Shown: one piece after another, positions 25,278 through 35,406 of the stretch
Position numbering within the stretch: the first letter of the stretch is position 1
How the letters are laid out: every line of letters starts with the position of its first letter
Assembly (NCBI GenBank): GCA_016197305.1
Contig: JACPVZ010000100.1
Span: forward strand, 1 to 46,368
Source of the DNA: Nitrosomonadales bacterium
GTDB lineage: Bacteria; Pseudomonadota; Gammaproteobacteria; Burkholderiales; Gallionellaceae
DNA length: 46,368 nt
Reading direction: 5' to 3'
Translations under genes and position numbers: made by a program
Notes under the pieces: model-generated
What the model was told of the DNA's origin: nothing
Seen by the model: the letters and a program-made list of their open reading frames with translations, nothing else
Database searches by the model: none

Positions 25278-25808
25278 ATGAACAAAACCGGTTGGTTTCT
25301 TGGTGCGCTATTGTTGACAGGCAACGCATGGGCGGTGGATGGCGTTTCCTTTGAGTTGGGTAATGGCGACTATACCGATACCGCGCGTGTCGGGGCGATC
25401 TGGAATTGGGATAAGCAGTGGTTCACCGAGGGGGACTGGCTGGTGACGGGCTTCTGGGAAGCGTCAGCGGGCATGTGGCGCGGCCGTAGCAGCATCGGCA
25501 ACAACCAGACGATCACCGATCTCGGCATTACGCCAGTGTTTCGCTTCCAGCAGAAGCATCCTTCCGGCGTTGCGCCTTATCTCGAAGGCGCAATCGGTGC
25601 CCATCTGATTTCACCGACCTATGTCTATGCCAACCGCAAGTTCGGCAGCGCTTTCCAGTTCGGCGACCATGTCGGATTCGGCGTGCGTTTTGGCGAGCGC
25701 CAGCAGTTCGACCTGGGGTATCGTTTTCAGCATCTGTCGAATGGCGGGATCAAGAAGCCGAACCAGGGCATCAATATCAATCAAGTGCATTTCTCCTATC
25801 TCTTTTAA
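25278..25808 (+). CDS. pagL: outer-membrane lipid A 3-O-deacylase, PagL type
   Basis: PagL removes the 3-O-linked acyl chain of lipid A in the outer membrane. The 176-residue protein has a Sec signal peptide ending at NAWA (~residue 19), alternating beta-strand sequence throughout, and a terminal Phe typical of outer-membrane barrels. The family segment FQFGDHVGFGVRFG (~127-139) and the catalytic HLS (H152, S154 in RFQHLSNGGI) are present; I cannot place the third, acidic catalytic residue with confidence. It starts 31 bases after the SRP RNA and could be read through from its promoter. Confidence 0.85.
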   Translation: MNKTGWFLGALLLTGNAWAVDGVSFELGNGDYTDTARVGAIWNWDKQWFTEGDWLVTGFWEASAGMWRGRSSIGNNQTITDLGITPVFRFQQKHPSGVAPYLEGAIGAHLISPTYVYANRKFGSAFQFGDHVGFGVRFGERQQFDLGYRFQHLSNGGIKKPNQGININQVHFSYLF

Positions 25809-25819
25809 CGTGGTGTAAC

Positions 25820-27448
25820 TTGTCGGCCACAACTGTCCTCGCGCGCAAATGGCGTCCTAAAACCTTCGCGCAATTGGCGGGGCAGGAGCACGTCGTCAAG
25901 GCGCTCAGCAATGCACTCACGCAGAACCGTTTGCATCATGCTTACCTGTTCACCGGTACGCGTGGGGTCGGCAAGACCACGATCGCACGTATCTTTGCCA
26001 AGTCGCTGAATTGTCTGTCGGGCATCACCGCCACGCCGTGCGGCGAGTGCAGTGCCTGCAGGGAGATCGACAGCGGGCGTTTCGTCGATCTGATCGAGTT
26101 GGATGCCGCGTCGAATACGCAAGTGGACAGCATGCGCGAGCTACTGGAAAGCGCGCTGTACGCACCGACCAGCGGACGCTTCAAGGTGTACATCATCGAC
26201 GAAGTGCATATGCTGTCCAAATCGGCCTTCAACGCGATGTTGAAGACGCTGGAAGAGCCGCCCGGGCATGTGAAATTTATCCTTGCTACCACCGATCCGC
26301 AGAAGATTCCCGTCACGGTGTTGTCGCGCTGTCTGCAGTTCAATCTGAAACAGTTGCCTCCCGCGCTGATTGCAACGCACTTGCAGTATGTGCTGGGGCA
26401 AGAGCAAATCGCTTTTGAGTCCGGGGCGGTCGCTTTGATCGCCCGAGCCGCTCAGGGCAGCATGCGCGATGCTTTGAGCCTGATGGATCAGGCGATCGCT
26501 TTTTCTGCTGGAAAAGTGGAAGAGGCGGTGGTGCGCACCATGCTGGGCGCGATCGATCAGGGTTACCTGTTTGATTTGCTCGGGGCACTACGTGACCAGA
26601 ACGGCATCGCCCTGCTTGAAATCGCCGATAACATGGCCGCGCGCAGCGTGGCGTTCGATGCGGCTTTGCAGGAACTGGCCACCTTGTTGCATCGCATCGC
26701 GCTGGCGCAGACCGTGCCGCAGGCGATCGCAGACGACGAGCCGGAGCGGGTGCGCCTGCTGGAATTGGCGCAGGCCTTCACGCCGGAAGAAGTGCAATTG
26801 TGTTATCAGATCGCGATCCACGGACGCGATGAAATCGATCTGGCTCCCGATGAATATGCGGGCTTTACCATGACGCTGTTGCGCATGTTGGCTTTCGCGC
26901 CCGCCAAGGGTATCGCGCAGAATACCTCCGTGCCTGCCAAGGGAAAGCCGCAGCCAGCAGCGATCATGCCTGTTGCCGCACAATCAAGCGCGCAACCAAG
27001 CGTGGCAGCCAGAGAAGCTGAGCAAATGGCGGCGACATCCGTTTCAGGTAATGAGGGCAGTTCCGGCCAACCCGATTGGGCGGCATTGCTGGAACATCTG
27101 AATGTGCAGGGCATGGCGCAGCAGTTGGCGAAACATTGCGTGATGCAAAGCTTCTCGGATGAGCAAGTCACCCTGTGCTTGTCGCAGGAGCATAAACATT
27201 TGCAAACCAACAAGATGGCAATAGACAGATTGCAGGCTGCATTAAGCGATTATCTTGCCAAGCCGATGAAGTTGAATATCGTGTTGGGCAGAACTGAAAC
27301 GGCAACCCCTGCCGTCATCGAACAACAGACCAGGCAGCTTAAGCAGCAACAGGCGAGCGACTCGATAGTGCAGGATAGCTTTGTGCGGCAGGCGCAGGCA
27401 GAGTTGGATGCCACGCTGGTGGCAGAATCGATCAAACCGATACAGTAA
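25820..27448 (+). CDS. dnaX: DNA polymerase III subunits gamma/tau
   Basis: This is the clamp-loader ATPase of the replicative polymerase. The 542-residue protein opens with [14 protein letters not shown], then Walker [10 protein letters not shown], the four-Cys zinc module (CLSG...CGECSAC), Walker B IDEVHM and the TTDPQKIP sensor region. A Pro/Ala-rich linker (~365-410) is followed by the tau C-terminus. The start is a TTG at 25820 with a poor ribosome site; no better in-frame start exists after the pagL stop. No obvious A-rich slippery frameshift signal for gamma was seen. Confidence 0.94.
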   Translation: MSATTVLARKWRPKTFAQLAGQEHVVKALSNALTQNRLHHAYLFTGTRGVGKTTIARIFAKSLNCLSGITATPCGECSACREIDSGRFVDLIELDAASNTQVDSMRELLESALYAPTSGRFKVYIIDEVHMLSKSAFNAMLKTLEEPPGHVKFILATTDPQKIPVTVLSRCLQFNLKQLPPALIATHLQYVLGQEQIAFESGAVALIARAAQGSMRDALSLMDQAIAFSAGKVEEAVVRTMLGAIDQGYLFDLLGALRDQNGIALLEIADNMAARSVAFDAALQELATLLHRIALAQTVPQAIADDEPERVRLLELAQAFTPEEVQLCYQIAIHGRDEIDLAPDEYAGFTMTLLRMLAFAPAKGIAQNTSVPAKGKPQPAAIMPVAAQSSAQPSVAAREAEQMAATSVSGNEGSSGQPDWAALLEHLNVQGMAQQLAKHCVMQSFSDEQVTLCLSQEHKHLQTNKMAIDRLQAALSDYLAKPMKLNIVLGRTETATPAVIEQQTRQLKQQQASDSIVQDSFVRQAQAELDATLVAESIKPIQ

Positions 27449-27467
27449 TAGTCAGGAGGATGTAAAG

Positions 27468-27794
27468 ATGATGAAGGGCGGATTGGGCGGGCTGATGAAG
27501 CAAGCACAGCAAATGCAGCAAAACATGCAGAAGGCACAAGCCGAATTGGCTACCGTGGAAGTCGAAGGGCAGGCGGGAGCCGGTATGGTGAAAGTGATCA
27601 TGAATTGCGCTCATGAAGTGCGTCGTGTGTCGCTGGATGACAGCGTGTTATCTGATGACAAGGAGATGCTGGAGGATTTGATCGTGTTGGCATTGAATGA
27701 TGCGATGAAAAAAGTGGAAGCTGTCACTCAGCAGCGTATGAGCGGCTTTACATCTGGTATGGGCTTGCCGCCCGGGATGAAGTTGCCGTTCTGA
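27468..27794 (+). CDS. ybaB: YbaB/EbfC-family nucleoid-associated protein
   Basis: Small dimeric DNA-binding protein of the YbaB/EbfC family. The 108-residue product has the Gln-rich first helix ([17 protein letters not shown]), [15 protein letters not shown], and the closing [12 protein letters not shown], all typical. AGGAGG lies upstream of ATG 27468 (27471 also possible). It lies between dnaX and recR, the conserved order in proteobacteria. Its stop overlaps the recR start. Confidence 0.93.
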   Translation: MMKGGLGGLMKQAQQMQQNMQKAQAELATVEVEGQAGAGMVKVIMNCAHEVRRVSLDDSVLSDDKEMLEDLIVLALNDAMKKVEAVTQQRMSGFTSGMGLPPGMKLPF

Positions 27795-28408
27795 TGATGC
27801 ATTCTCACTTGGCGGCGCCATCCCATCTGGACGAATTGATCGCTGCATTGCGTTGCTTGCCGGGCGTAGGGCCGAAGTCCGCGCAGCGCATGGCCTATCA
27901 TTTGTTGCAGCGCGACCGTGCCGGAGCATTGCATCTGGCGAAGTCGCTGGAGCGGGCCACGGTGAACATCACGCATTGTTCCAAGTGCAATAATTTTTCC
28001 GAACAAGAGATGTGCGCCTTGTGCTCGTCACCCAAACGTGATGCGAGTTTGCTGTGTGTGGTCGAAATGCCGGCGGACCTGCTGATGATGGAGCAAACTC
28101 AATGCTATCGCGGGATGTATTTCGTGTTGATGGGCAGGCTGTCGCCGCTGGACGGCATCGGTGCAAAAGAACTGCATCTCGATCGTCTGGTTAAGCGTGT
28201 TCAGGAACACCCTTGCGAAGTGATTCTGGCGACCAACTTTACCGTGGAAGGTGATGCGACGGCGCATTATTTGGCGACCTTGCTGCAATCGCAGGATGTT
28301 AAAGTGTCGCGCATTGCGCGCGGTTTGCCGGTAGGCGGAGAATTGGAACAGGTGGATAGCGGAACGTTGGCGCAAGCCGTGTTGGAACGGCGCGAGGTGA
28401 TGGCATGA
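27794..28408 (+). CDS. recR: recombination protein RecR
   Basis: RecR works with RecO (encoded at 43011 here) and RecF to load RecA at gaps. The 204-residue protein has the helix-hairpin-helix [17 protein letters not shown], the four-Cys zinc finger ([16 protein letters not shown]), and the Toprim domain ([12 protein letters not shown], then [14 protein letters not shown]). It overlaps ybaB by one stop/start (TGATG type) and rluB by 4 bases. Confidence 0.95.
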   Translation: MMHSHLAAPSHLDELIAALRCLPGVGPKSAQRMAYHLLQRDRAGALHLAKSLERATVNITHCSKCNNFSEQEMCALCSSPKRDASLLCVVEMPADLLMMEQTQCYRGMYFVLMGRLSPLDGIGAKELHLDRLVKRVQEHPCEVILATNFTVEGDATAHYLATLLQSQDVKVSRIARGLPVGGELEQVDSGTLAQAVLERREVMA

Positions 28409-29382
28409 ACAAGAAAGACAAAGCGGTTCCTCGTAAAGCTTTTGCCGATGACGAAGCGACCGAGGGTCCGTTTCCCGATGAAAGGCTGGACGGGGAAAAA
28501 TTACAGAAGGTGTTAGCCCAAGCCGGTTTCGGTTCGCGCCGTGCGATGGAAGAATGGATCGCTACCGGGCGCGTCAGCGTGAACGGCGAACCGGCCACCT
28601 TGGGGATGCGCGTGAAGGAAGGCGACCTGGTGCGCGCAGATCGCCGTACTATCCGCGTTGGTGAACGGGTTCACGCCGCACGCGTGCTGTTGTACCATAA
28701 GCCGGAGGGCGAGATCGTCAGTCGTGACGATCCGGAAAAACGTGTGAGCGTGTTTGATAAACTGCCCAAGCTGCGCGGACAGAAATGGATCGCCATCGGG
28801 CGGCTGGATTTCAATACCAGCGGTTTATTGATTTTTACCACTTCCGGCGAGTTGGCGAATCGTTTGATGCACCCGCGTTTCGAGGTTGAGCGGGAATATG
28901 CAGTGCGGGTGCAAGGTACGATGACGGAAGAACAGATGACCCAGGTGCTCAAGCAAGGGGTCGAGCTGGAAGATGGCTTGGTCAAGTTCGAAAAGCTGGA
29001 AGATCAAGGTGGCGAGGGCTTTAACCACTGGTATCGCGTGATGCTCAAGGAAGGGCGCAACCGGGTGGTGCGGCGCACCTTTGATGCATTGGGACTGCCG
29101 GTAAGCCGGTTGATGCGCGTGCGCTTCGGTATAATCAACCTGCCGCCGCGACTAAAGCGTGGCATGACTGCTGAACTCGGGGAGGGTGAGGTGGCGCAGG
29201 TGTTGGATTGGGCAGGGATTTTTCTTGATAGCGACGAATTGCAGAAGGACTTGCCAGTTTCTGGCCAGGTCGATCTGACGCAATCCGAGAAGAGCAGGCG
29301 TCGTCCAGCCAGTGCCGCGAAAAATGTTCGGCGCGACGTGCGAACAGGCGGCGGAAAAAGTAAAACTGGTGTAAAAGGATGA
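28405..29382 (+). CDS. rluB: 23S rRNA pseudouridine synthase, RluB type
   Basis: The enzyme isomerises U2605 (E. coli numbering) of 23S rRNA. The 325-residue protein has a S4 RNA-binding domain (~32-90, [20 protein letters not shown]) and a RsuA/RluB catalytic domain with the Asp in [12 protein letters not shown], then [16 protein letters not shown] and [10 protein letters not shown]. The last ~60 residues are basic and low-complexity (Lys/Arg/Ser), a common extension that probably binds rRNA. The ATGA overlap with recR indicates translational coupling. Confidence 0.92.
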   Translation: MNKKDKAVPRKAFADDEATEGPFPDERLDGEKLQKVLAQAGFGSRRAMEEWIATGRVSVNGEPATLGMRVKEGDLVRADRRTIRVGERVHAARVLLYHKPEGEIVSRDDPEKRVSVFDKLPKLRGQKWIAIGRLDFNTSGLLIFTTSGELANRLMHPRFEVEREYAVRVQGTMTEEQMTQVLKQGVELEDGLVKFEKLEDQGGEGFNHWYRVMLKEGRNRVVRRTFDALGLPVSRLMRVRFGIINLPPRLKRGMTAELGEGEVAQVLDWAGIFLDSDELQKDLPVSGQVDLTQSEKSRRRPASAAKNVRRDVRTGGGKSKTGVKG

Positions 29383-29473
29383 CTGTCACTAAAATCACAA
29401 TCTATGCATGCGGCCTATGTTGTGTGTGTGGGATGTTGGGATAACGGCGGATACCAAGGTACTGGAAATCTGA

Positions 29474-30781
29474 ATGGAAGATCGCGGCAATAAGACCATC
29501 ATGTGCAGTGTGCTGTTCTTGGATATTGTGGAATATTCCAAGAAGTCGGTGGCCGGGCAAATTTCGCTGAAAGATAGGTTCAATAGCTATCTGTCCACGG
29601 CTATCCGCGATGTGCCAATGACCGATCGGATCATCCTCGATACCGGCGATGGCGCGGCAATCAATTTTCTTGGCGATGTCGAGGACGCGCTGAAGGCGGC
29701 CCTGAGTCTGCGGGAAAGTCTGCTTAACGAAGCTCCCGACCTGGATCAACCCTTGCTGATACGCATGGGGATCAATCTCGGGCCGGTGCGCCTGGTCAGA
29801 GACATCAACGGTCAACCTAACATCGTCGGCGATGGTATCAATGTCGCACAGCGTGTGATGGGGTTTGCAGATGCCAGCCAGATTCTTGTGTCGCGATCTT
29901 ATTACGATGCTGTTTCACGTCTTTCTCCACGATATGCCGAGATGTTCCATTATCAGGGCTCGCGTACCGATAAGCATGTGCGTGAACATGAGGTATACGC
30001 GATTGGCTACCCGGGCGATAAGACGACGCAGCGGGTCGTAAAGGAACAGCCGGTGGTCGAGCCAACGGGTAGCTGGATGGCTGTTGCGTTCGAGCGATCC
30101 GGTAAGGCTTGGCGTTCAGCCGCTGATAGGCTGGATGAGCTTCTTCAGCATTCGATCACCTGTTTCAAGGAGGCGGATTCCAAGCGACGCGCCTTATACA
30201 TTATCGCGATTGTTGCTCCCCTCGTTATCGTTGCGCTGCTGCTGAAGCTGACATACTCAACCGGCGGCGAGGTTAAGGGATCGGCTGGCTTGGGAGCTCA
30301 GGCCGTATTGAACCAGCCGGCTTCGGCGGTAGCTTCAGTGCCGTCACATCAAGCGACATCGTCAGTGGTGGCGACATCACCAACGCCCAAAATTGCGTCG
30401 TCAGTAGCTGCGGCTCCCGCACACCCAGCGGCTTCGGCTGTGGCAGCGCCCAAAACGACTGATAAGACCAAGGAAAAAACCGAGAGTGCCGGCGCAGTTG
30501 CGCATGGAAAGCCCAAGGGGGCGGCTGAGACTAAACGAGAATCTGCGGCTTCAAGGAGCGATTCTCCAGCTATTCTGGTTGTGGAATGCACGGACGGGGC
30601 ATGGGTGCATATTGATGGTTGGCAGAAAGGCCGAATCAGTTCGGGTCAGTTCACTATCACGATGAAACCGGGTAAATATCTCGTCGGCATCAGTGACATG
30701 AGCCTTGGCAAGATTTACTCACAAGACGTCACATTGCTGGCCGGCAGAACCACTCGGGTAAATCCCAGCTTTTGCCATTAG
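29474..30781 (+). CDS. membrane-anchored class III adenylate/guanylate cyclase-like protein with C-terminal PEGA-like domain
   Basis: The 435-residue protein starts with a class III cyclase catalytic domain (~10-180). The first metal Asp is in LFLDIVEYS (D17), the second in TGDGAAINF (D59), and the transition-state Asn/Arg pair in VGDGINVAQRV (N123, R127). A transmembrane helix (~240-260) follows, then a long Ala/Ser/Pro/Thr-rich linker (~265-365) and a C-terminal domain resembling PEGA or other beta-sandwich surface domains. Topology puts the cyclase in the cytoplasm and the linker and C-terminus in the periplasm. Whether it makes cAMP or cGMP cannot be settled by eye. It lies 65 bases before a Ser/Thr kinase gene, suggesting one signalling locus. 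Confidence 0.82.
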   Translation: MEDRGNKTIMCSVLFLDIVEYSKKSVAGQISLKDRFNSYLSTAIRDVPMTDRIILDTGDGAAINFLGDVEDALKAALSLRESLLNEAPDLDQPLLIRMGINLGPVRLVRDINGQPNIVGDGINVAQRVMGFADASQILVSRSYYDAVSRLSPRYAEMFHYQGSRTDKHVREHEVYAIGYPGDKTTQRVVKEQPVVEPTGSWMAVAFERSGKAWRSAADRLDELLQHSITCFKEADSKRRALYIIAIVAPLVIVALLLKLTYSTGGEVKGSAGLGAQAVLNQPASAVASVPSHQATSSVVATSPTPKIASSVAAAPAHPAASAVAAPKTTDKTKEKTESAGAVAHGKPKGAAETKRESAASRSDSPAILVVECTDGAWVHIDGWQKGRISSGQFTITMKPGKYLVGISDMSLGKIYSQDVTLLAGRTTRVNPSFCH

Positions 30782-30846
30782 ACGCGACGATCTTCAATGG
30801 GCAGGCTTGTCGATGAGAAATATAAAAATAATTATTGGGGTGTGCC

Positions 30847-32091
30847 ATGATTAGCCAGTTGGGACGCTATGAGGTGATCGGGGAGCTCGGCCAAGGCGCG
30901 ATGGGGATCGTCTACAAAGCCAAGGACCCATTGATTGATCGCGTCGTGGCGATCAAGACCATCAATCTTGGCTTGGCACAAGAAGAAAAAGAAGAGTACG
31001 AGGGGCGCTTCTATCAGGAGGCCAAAGCGGCTGGGCGGCTCAATCATCCGAATATCGTAACCATCTACGATGTGGGTAAGAGCGGTGACATAGCCTACAT
31101 TGCGATGGAATTTTTGCAAGGCCGCGAGTTGCGCGACATCATGAGAGATGGCGGGTTGCTGCCGGTCGACCAGGTGTTGGATATCGTGGCGCAGGTGGCT
31201 TCGGGTTTGGCGTATGCGCATGAACACGATATCGTGCACCGTGATGTCAAACCATCCAATATTATGGTGATCCGCGATGGGCACGTAAAAATCACCGATT
31301 TCGGTATCGCACGCATGGCCTCTTCGGCGGTGCGTACCCAGACTGGCATGGTGCTAGGGTCGCCGAAATACATGTCGCCAGAGCAGGTGATGGGCAAGTC
31401 GATCGATCAGCGATCTGACATTTTCTCGCTGGGTGTAATGCTCTACGAGATGCTCACCGGGCAGGCGCCGTTCAATGGCGAGAATGTCAATGCCATCATG
31501 TACCAGACTCTGAATGCCGTGCCGGCGCCACCCAATACGCTCAACCCGGCTGTGCCGGAAATGCTTAACTTCATCGTGGCCAAGGCATTGGCCAAGAAGC
31601 TGGAAGATCGCTATCAGAATGCTAAGGACTTTGCGGTGGATTTGCGTGCTTGTCACGATGGAATGCGGCGCTCCAGCCAGCAACTTGATGTCTCGCCGTC
31701 TGCGAATGGCAGCGAGAAAATACTGCCCGATGCCATTACTGTTACCGGGCCTATGGGTGTTGAAGAGGATGAGGAGGATGCCAAGCTGGCGTCGACGGCG
31801 GGACTGTCTCAGACCTTCGACTCGGCCGCGGCGACGATGCGCCTGGCCGCTTTGACCGCCGCCCCTGAGGACGTTGATGAGTTGTCCAAGACACTCAAGA
31901 TGACGCGACCAAGTGCGCAGACTATCAAGCAATCAGCGCCCAATGTGGTTCGTCCCGCTGCACCATCTTTATCCCGACCAAGCGTGCGCCACGGCCAGAT
32001 GGAATCATCGCCCACGGGCGGCGGCAATTTATTGTTGATTGCCATCGTGGTGCTGGTGCTGTTGGGTATCGTCGCGATTTTTGTTTTCTAG
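30847..32091 (+). CDS. Hanks-type serine/threonine protein kinase with C-terminal membrane anchor
   Basis: The 414-residue kinase has all core motifs: P-loop GELGQGAMGIVY (~12-23), VAIK with Lys37, catalytic HRDVKPSN with Asp133, DFG with Asp151, and the activation-loop end GSPKYMSPEQ. Residues ~275-390 form a Thr/Ser/Ala-rich low-complexity linker with possible autophosphorylation sites, and the last ~20 residues form a transmembrane helix, so nothing substantial extends outside the cell. PASTA repeats are absent. ATG 30847 is preferred to TTG 30835. It neighbours the cyclase. Its phosphothreonine products could be read by a FHA domain such as the one at 1307-2956; that link is speculative. 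Confidence 0.9.
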   Translation: MISQLGRYEVIGELGQGAMGIVYKAKDPLIDRVVAIKTINLGLAQEEKEEYEGRFYQEAKAAGRLNHPNIVTIYDVGKSGDIAYIAMEFLQGRELRDIMRDGGLLPVDQVLDIVAQVASGLAYAHEHDIVHRDVKPSNIMVIRDGHVKITDFGIARMASSAVRTQTGMVLGSPKYMSPEQVMGKSIDQRSDIFSLGVMLYEMLTGQAPFNGENVNAIMYQTLNAVPAPPNTLNPAVPEMLNFIVAKALAKKLEDRYQNAKDFAVDLRACHDGMRRSSQQLDVSPSANGSEKILPDAITVTGPMGVEEDEEDAKLASTAGLSQTFDSAAATMRLAALTAAPEDVDELSKTLKMTRPSAQTIKQSAPNVVRPAAPSLSRPSVRHGQMESSPTGGGNLLLIAIVVLVLLGIVAIFVF

Positions 32092-32111
32092 TTGGTTGCT
32101 GCGCCAGTCAT

Positions 32112-32528
32112 ATGCTTAACCGCTTCGATATCAAGTCATCGAGGCGTTTTGTGCTGCTGTTATCGTTGGTTCACTTGTTCGCGCTTTGGTCGATATGGTC
32201 TTCGATCCTGGCTGTGTGGGCGCAGCTAGGCGTTGCGCTACCCGTCTTGCTGAGCCTGTTCTATCACCTTCATCGCCATGCGCTGCTGCTGGGGAAGCAA
32301 TCCTGGCGTACCTTTTCGTTGAACCAGAAACGCGTACTGGTCATCACCCAAAATGGCGAGGAGTTTTCCGGGGAGGTCTCATCTTGGACGGTCGTCACGC
32401 CTTACGTTGTGTTGCTGCGTCTCAAATTGGCCGAGCAACGCCTGTCTGTTTCCCAAGTCATTTTTCCTGATGCGCTGCAAGCCGGGGCATTCCGCGAGTT
32501 ATGTGTACGTCTGAAGCTCGCTCAGTGA
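32112..32528 (+). CDS. YgfX-family small membrane protein
   Basis: The 138-residue protein has two N-terminal membrane helices (~13-28 and ~33-50), then a soluble domain with the YgfX-like pattern W..F.L......L.I...G..F.G.V. followed by a final [17 protein letters not shown]. In E. coli YgfX (CptA) sits beside SdhE and was described as affecting cytoskeletal proteins; that toxin role is debated. No sdhE is adjacent here. It converges on nadB with a 7-base overlap of the two coding ends. Confidence 0.7.
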   Translation: MLNRFDIKSSRRFVLLLSLVHLFALWSIWSSILAVWAQLGVALPVLLSLFYHLHRHALLLGKQSWRTFSLNQKRVLVITQNGEEFSGEVSSWTVVTPYVVLLRLKLAEQRLSVSQVIFPDALQAGAFRELCVRLKLAQ

Positions 32529-34102
32529 TTGCTCGGGGTCAGGATGGTGGGATGGGGGTTCGTGATGGTTTCAGGGTAATCCTTGCTGTAATGCAAGCCG
32601 CGGCTTTCGTGGCGGGACAGCGCGCTTCGCACAATTAATTCTGCGTTCAGTACCAGGTTGCGTAACTCCAGCAAGTCTGAGCTGATATGGAAGTTGGCAT
32701 AATACTCGTTGATCTCGTCCTGCAGCAGCTGGATGCGATGCTGTGCGCGTTGCAGACGTTTGTTGGTGCGTACGATACCCACATAGTCCCACATGAAGTG
32801 GCGTAGTTCCGCCCAGTTGTGCGAGATGACGATTTGTTCGTCTGCGTCCGTCACACGGCTTTCATCCCATGCAGGGAGCGCGAGACCTTCTTCGTGCGGC
32901 TTACTGAGAATATCGCGCACCGCAGCATCGGCAAATACCATGCACTCAAGCAACGAGTTGCTGGCTAGGCGGTTGGCGCCGTGCAATCCGCTGTAGGCGG
33001 TTTCGCCGACCGCATACAAATTCGGCACATCGGTGCGCGCGTGCAAGTCGGCAACGATCCCTCCGCAGGTGTAGTGCGCCGCAGGGACCACCGGGATCGG
33101 TTCTTTGCTGATGTTGATGCCAAGCGACAGGCAGCGCGCATAAATGGTCGGGAAATGTTCCTGCAGGAACTCGGCCGACTGGTGTGATATATCCAGATAG
33201 ACGCAATCCAGCCCGCGCTTTTTCATTTCGTAGTCTATCGCTCGTGCCACTATATCGCGTGGCGCGAGTTCGGCGCGCTCATCGTGCCATGGCATGAAGC
33301 GTGTACCGTCCGGCAGCTTGAGGATGCCCCCCTCGCCGCGCACTGCTTCGCTGATCAGAAATGACTTGGCATGCGGATGATACAAGCAGGTGGGGTGGAA
33401 TTGGATGAATTCCATGTTCGCTACGCGGCAACCCGCGCGCCATGCCATCGCTATACCATCTCCCGTCGCCGTGTCGGGATTGGTGGTGTACAGATACACC
33501 TTGCCGGTGCCGCCTGTCGCCAAAATGGTGTTTTGCGCGGCAATGGTGATGACTTCTCCGCTCAGGCTGTTAAGCACGTAAACACCGTAGCAGCGATTAT
33601 CCTGCCGGCCGAGTTTGTTGCCGGTGATCAAATCAACCGACATGTATTTTTCCAGCACCGTGATGTTCGGGTGCTGAAATACCCGTGCGGCCAGCGTTTC
33701 TTGCACTGCCTGGCCGGTCGCGTCGGCTGCATGAATGATGCGACGCCGGCTATGGCCGCCCTCGCGGGTGAGGTGGTAGCCCATATCGTTGGAGTTGTCC
33801 TTGGTAAACGGGACGCCTTGGGCGATCAACCAATCGATGGCGGCTTTGCCATGTTCTACGACATAGCGGGTAGCGGTTTCGTCGCATAGGCCCGCGCCGG
33901 CGGTCAGCGTGTCCTGAATGTGCGCATCCAGCGAATCCTCTCCGGACAATACGGCAGCGATGCCGCCTTGCGCCCAGCCGCTGGCGCCGTCCAGCAAGGA
34001 CTTCTTGGTGATGAGTCCTACTTTTTGATGGTCGGCCAGTTTAAGGGCCAGTGTCAGTCCAGCCAAGCCGCTGCCGATGATGAGCGTGTCAAATTGCAGC
34101 AA
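32522..34102 (-). CDS. nadB: L-aspartate oxidase
   Basis: NadB is a flavoprotein that oxidises L-aspartate to iminoaspartate, the first step of de novo NAD synthesis. The 526-residue protein has the N-terminal FAD motif [15 protein letters not shown], the [12 protein letters not shown] segment, [23 protein letters not shown], and the His-Arg active-site region [15 protein letters not shown] and [15 protein letters not shown]. Length is normal. It is divergent from rpoE with a 201-base gap; a NadB-rpoE neighbourhood is common in beta- and gammaproteobacteria. Confidence 0.95.
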   Translation of the reverse strand: MLQFDTLIIGSGLAGLTLALKLADHQKVGLITKKSLLDGASGWAQGGIAAVLSGEDSLDAHIQDTLTAGAGLCDETATRYVVEHGKAAIDWLIAQGVPFTKDNSNDMGYHLTREGGHSRRRIIHAADATGQAVQETLAARVFQHPNITVLEKYMSVDLITGNKLGRQDNRCYGVYVLNSLSGEVITIAAQNTILATGGTGKVYLYTTNPDTATGDGIAMAWRAGCRVANMEFIQFHPTCLYHPHAKSFLISEAVRGEGGILKLPDGTRFMPWHDERAELAPRDIVARAIDYEMKKRGLDCVYLDISHQSAEFLQEHFPTIYARCLSLGINISKEPIPVVPAAHYTCGGIVADLHARTDVPNLYAVGETAYSGLHGANRLASNSLLECMVFADAAVRDILSKPHEEGLALPAWDESRVTDADEQIVISHNWAELRHFMWDYVGIVRTNKRLQRAQHRIQLLQDEINEYYANFHISSDLLELRNLVLNAELIVRSALSRHESRGLHYSKDYPETITNPHPTILTPSNH

Positions 34103-34224
34103 TTCGATTCTCGAAATTTGGGTTGGATTGGGACTATAGCAAAACTGCCGCCTATAAAGAACGCGATTTATTGCCGGGAACCAATTCTCGGTTATGTAGC
34201 CTTATTTGTTCAGAAAAAGCTACG

Positions 34225-34253
34225 CTGACGCGGCGTGTGGTAGCGGTTATACT
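34225..34253 (+). promoter_or_regulatory. candidate promoter of the rpoE operon
   Basis: TATACT (34248-34253) lies 17 bases after CTGACG (34225-34230), matching four of six -35 positions. The start would be near 34260, 44 bases before the rpoE ATG. No convincing sigma-E autoregulatory box (GAACTT-like with TCTGA-like) was found with correct spacing, so autoregulation is not evident. Confidence 0.4.
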
Positions 34254-34303
34254 TGTCGCCAGCGATAATTAAAAGATTATAAAAATAATTGGAATAGTCA
34301 GGG

Positions 34304-34903
34304 ATGGCAGACCGGGAAGTCGATCAGCAGTTGGTAGAACGCGTTCAACGCGGCGACAAGCACGCCTTCGATTTGCTGGTTTCCAAGTATCAGCGGAAAT
34401 TGGGCAGGCTGATCTCCCGTTTTGTGCGAGATCCGGCCGAAGCCGAGGATGTCACGCAGGATGCATTCATCAAGGCATATCGTGCTTTGCCGGGGTTTCG
34501 CGGCGAGAGTGCGTTTTACACTTGGCTGTACCGTATCGGTATCAATACAGCCAAAAATCACCTGTTGGCGAATAAGCGACGTGCGCCGACCAGCACGCCG
34601 TTCGATGCGGAGGAAGCGGAGTCGTTTGAGGATGCGGGGCTGTTGCATGAAGTAAGTACGCCGGAAAATGAACTCATGAGCAAACAGGTTGTCGATGTGG
34701 TGCAAGCTTCATTGCAGCAATTGCCGGAGGACTTGCGCAGTGCTTTGACTCTGCGTGAAATTGAAGGGCTGAGCTATGAGGAGATTGCCCAAGTGATGAA
34801 CTGCCCGATCGGTACGGTGCGATCAAGAATTTTCAGGGCACGCGAAGCGGTGGCGGAGAATTTACGTCCGCTGTTGGAAACCAGTAAAGGTAACAGGTGG
34901 TGA
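34304..34903 (+). CDS. rpoE: RNA polymerase sigma factor RpoE/AlgU
   Basis: This ECF sigma factor controls the envelope-stress response. The 199-residue product has region 2 (FDLLVSKYQRKLGRLISRF, DPAEAEDVTQDAFIKAY, SAFYTWLYRIGINTAKN) and region 4 (LPEDLRSALTLREIEGLSYEEIA, then GTVRSRIFRAREA), matching E. coli RpoE and Pseudomonas AlgU closely. It heads an operon with the anti-sigma factor rseA, then rseB, rseC and a DegP-type protease, the classical arrangement. The stop overlaps the rseA start. Confidence 0.95.
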   Translation: MADREVDQQLVERVQRGDKHAFDLLVSKYQRKLGRLISRFVRDPAEAEDVTQDAFIKAYRALPGFRGESAFYTWLYRIGINTAKNHLLANKRRAPTSTPFDAEEAESFEDAGLLHEVSTPENELMSKQVVDVVQASLQQLPEDLRSALTLREIEGLSYEEIAQVMNCPIGTVRSRIFRAREAVAENLRPLLETSKGNRW

Positions 34904-35406
34904 TGATGAAGCATAAAATTTCGGTGCTGATGGATGGCGAGTTGTTTGAAGACGAAGCGGAGGTTCTGTTCGATCAAATCAAGCGTGATTCAAGTACACA
35001 TCTAGATTGGGCCACTTATCATCTAATCGGTGATGTGCTGCGCCAGCCTGATTCTATCCATCGCGACATCAGTGCCAGAGTGCGGGAGCGTATGCTGAAT
35101 GAGCCGACCGTGCTGGTGCCGCGCAGTCGTGCGCTGAAACAGAGAGTGCGCACGGTCGCGTTGTCAGCAGCAGCTTCGCTGTTGGCGGTCGGCGTGGTGG
35201 CATGGATGTCGTTGCAGATCAGCCCTGAAGCCGCGCCACAGATGGCGATGCAGCAAGCGGCGTTGCGTCCGGCCAGCCTGCAAATCCAGCCCAAGTCCAA
35301 TGATTATCTGATGGCGCATCAAGAGTTTTCTCCCAGTACCGATTTGAATGGCGGTGCGTCTTATATCCGTACTGTGTCCTATAGCCTAGAGGAAAAGCCG
35401 CAATGA
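34903..35406 (+). CDS. rseA: anti-sigma-E factor RseA
   Basis: Single-pass inner-membrane protein that holds sigma-E until cleaved. From ATG 34903 the product is 167 residues. The N-terminal cytoplasmic domain (~1-75) opens KHKISVLMDGELFEDEAE and contains WATYHLIGDVLRQP, the sigma-binding region. A transmembrane helix lies near 88-107 (LSAAASLLAVGVVAWMSL), and the rest is a Gln/Ala-rich periplasmic tail ending close to the YSLEEKP terminus. The ATGA overlap with rpoE and the 4-base overlap with rseB show coupling. Confidence 0.9.
   Translation: MMKHKISVLMDGELFEDEAEVLFDQIKRDSSTHLDWATYHLIGDVLRQPDSIHRDISARVRERMLNEPTVLVPRSRALKQRVRTVALSAAASLLAVGVVAWMSLQISPEAAPQMAMQQAALRPASLQIQPKSNDYLMAHQEFSPSTDLNGGASYIRTVSYSLEEKPQ

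Noticed and set aside
25820-27448. Programmed frameshift in dnaX for the gamma subunit
   Set aside because: No A-rich slippery heptamer was seen in the gene.
34140-34303. Sigma-E autoregulatory promoter before rpoE
   Set aside because: GGAACC and TCAGA-like elements exist but are about twice too far apart.
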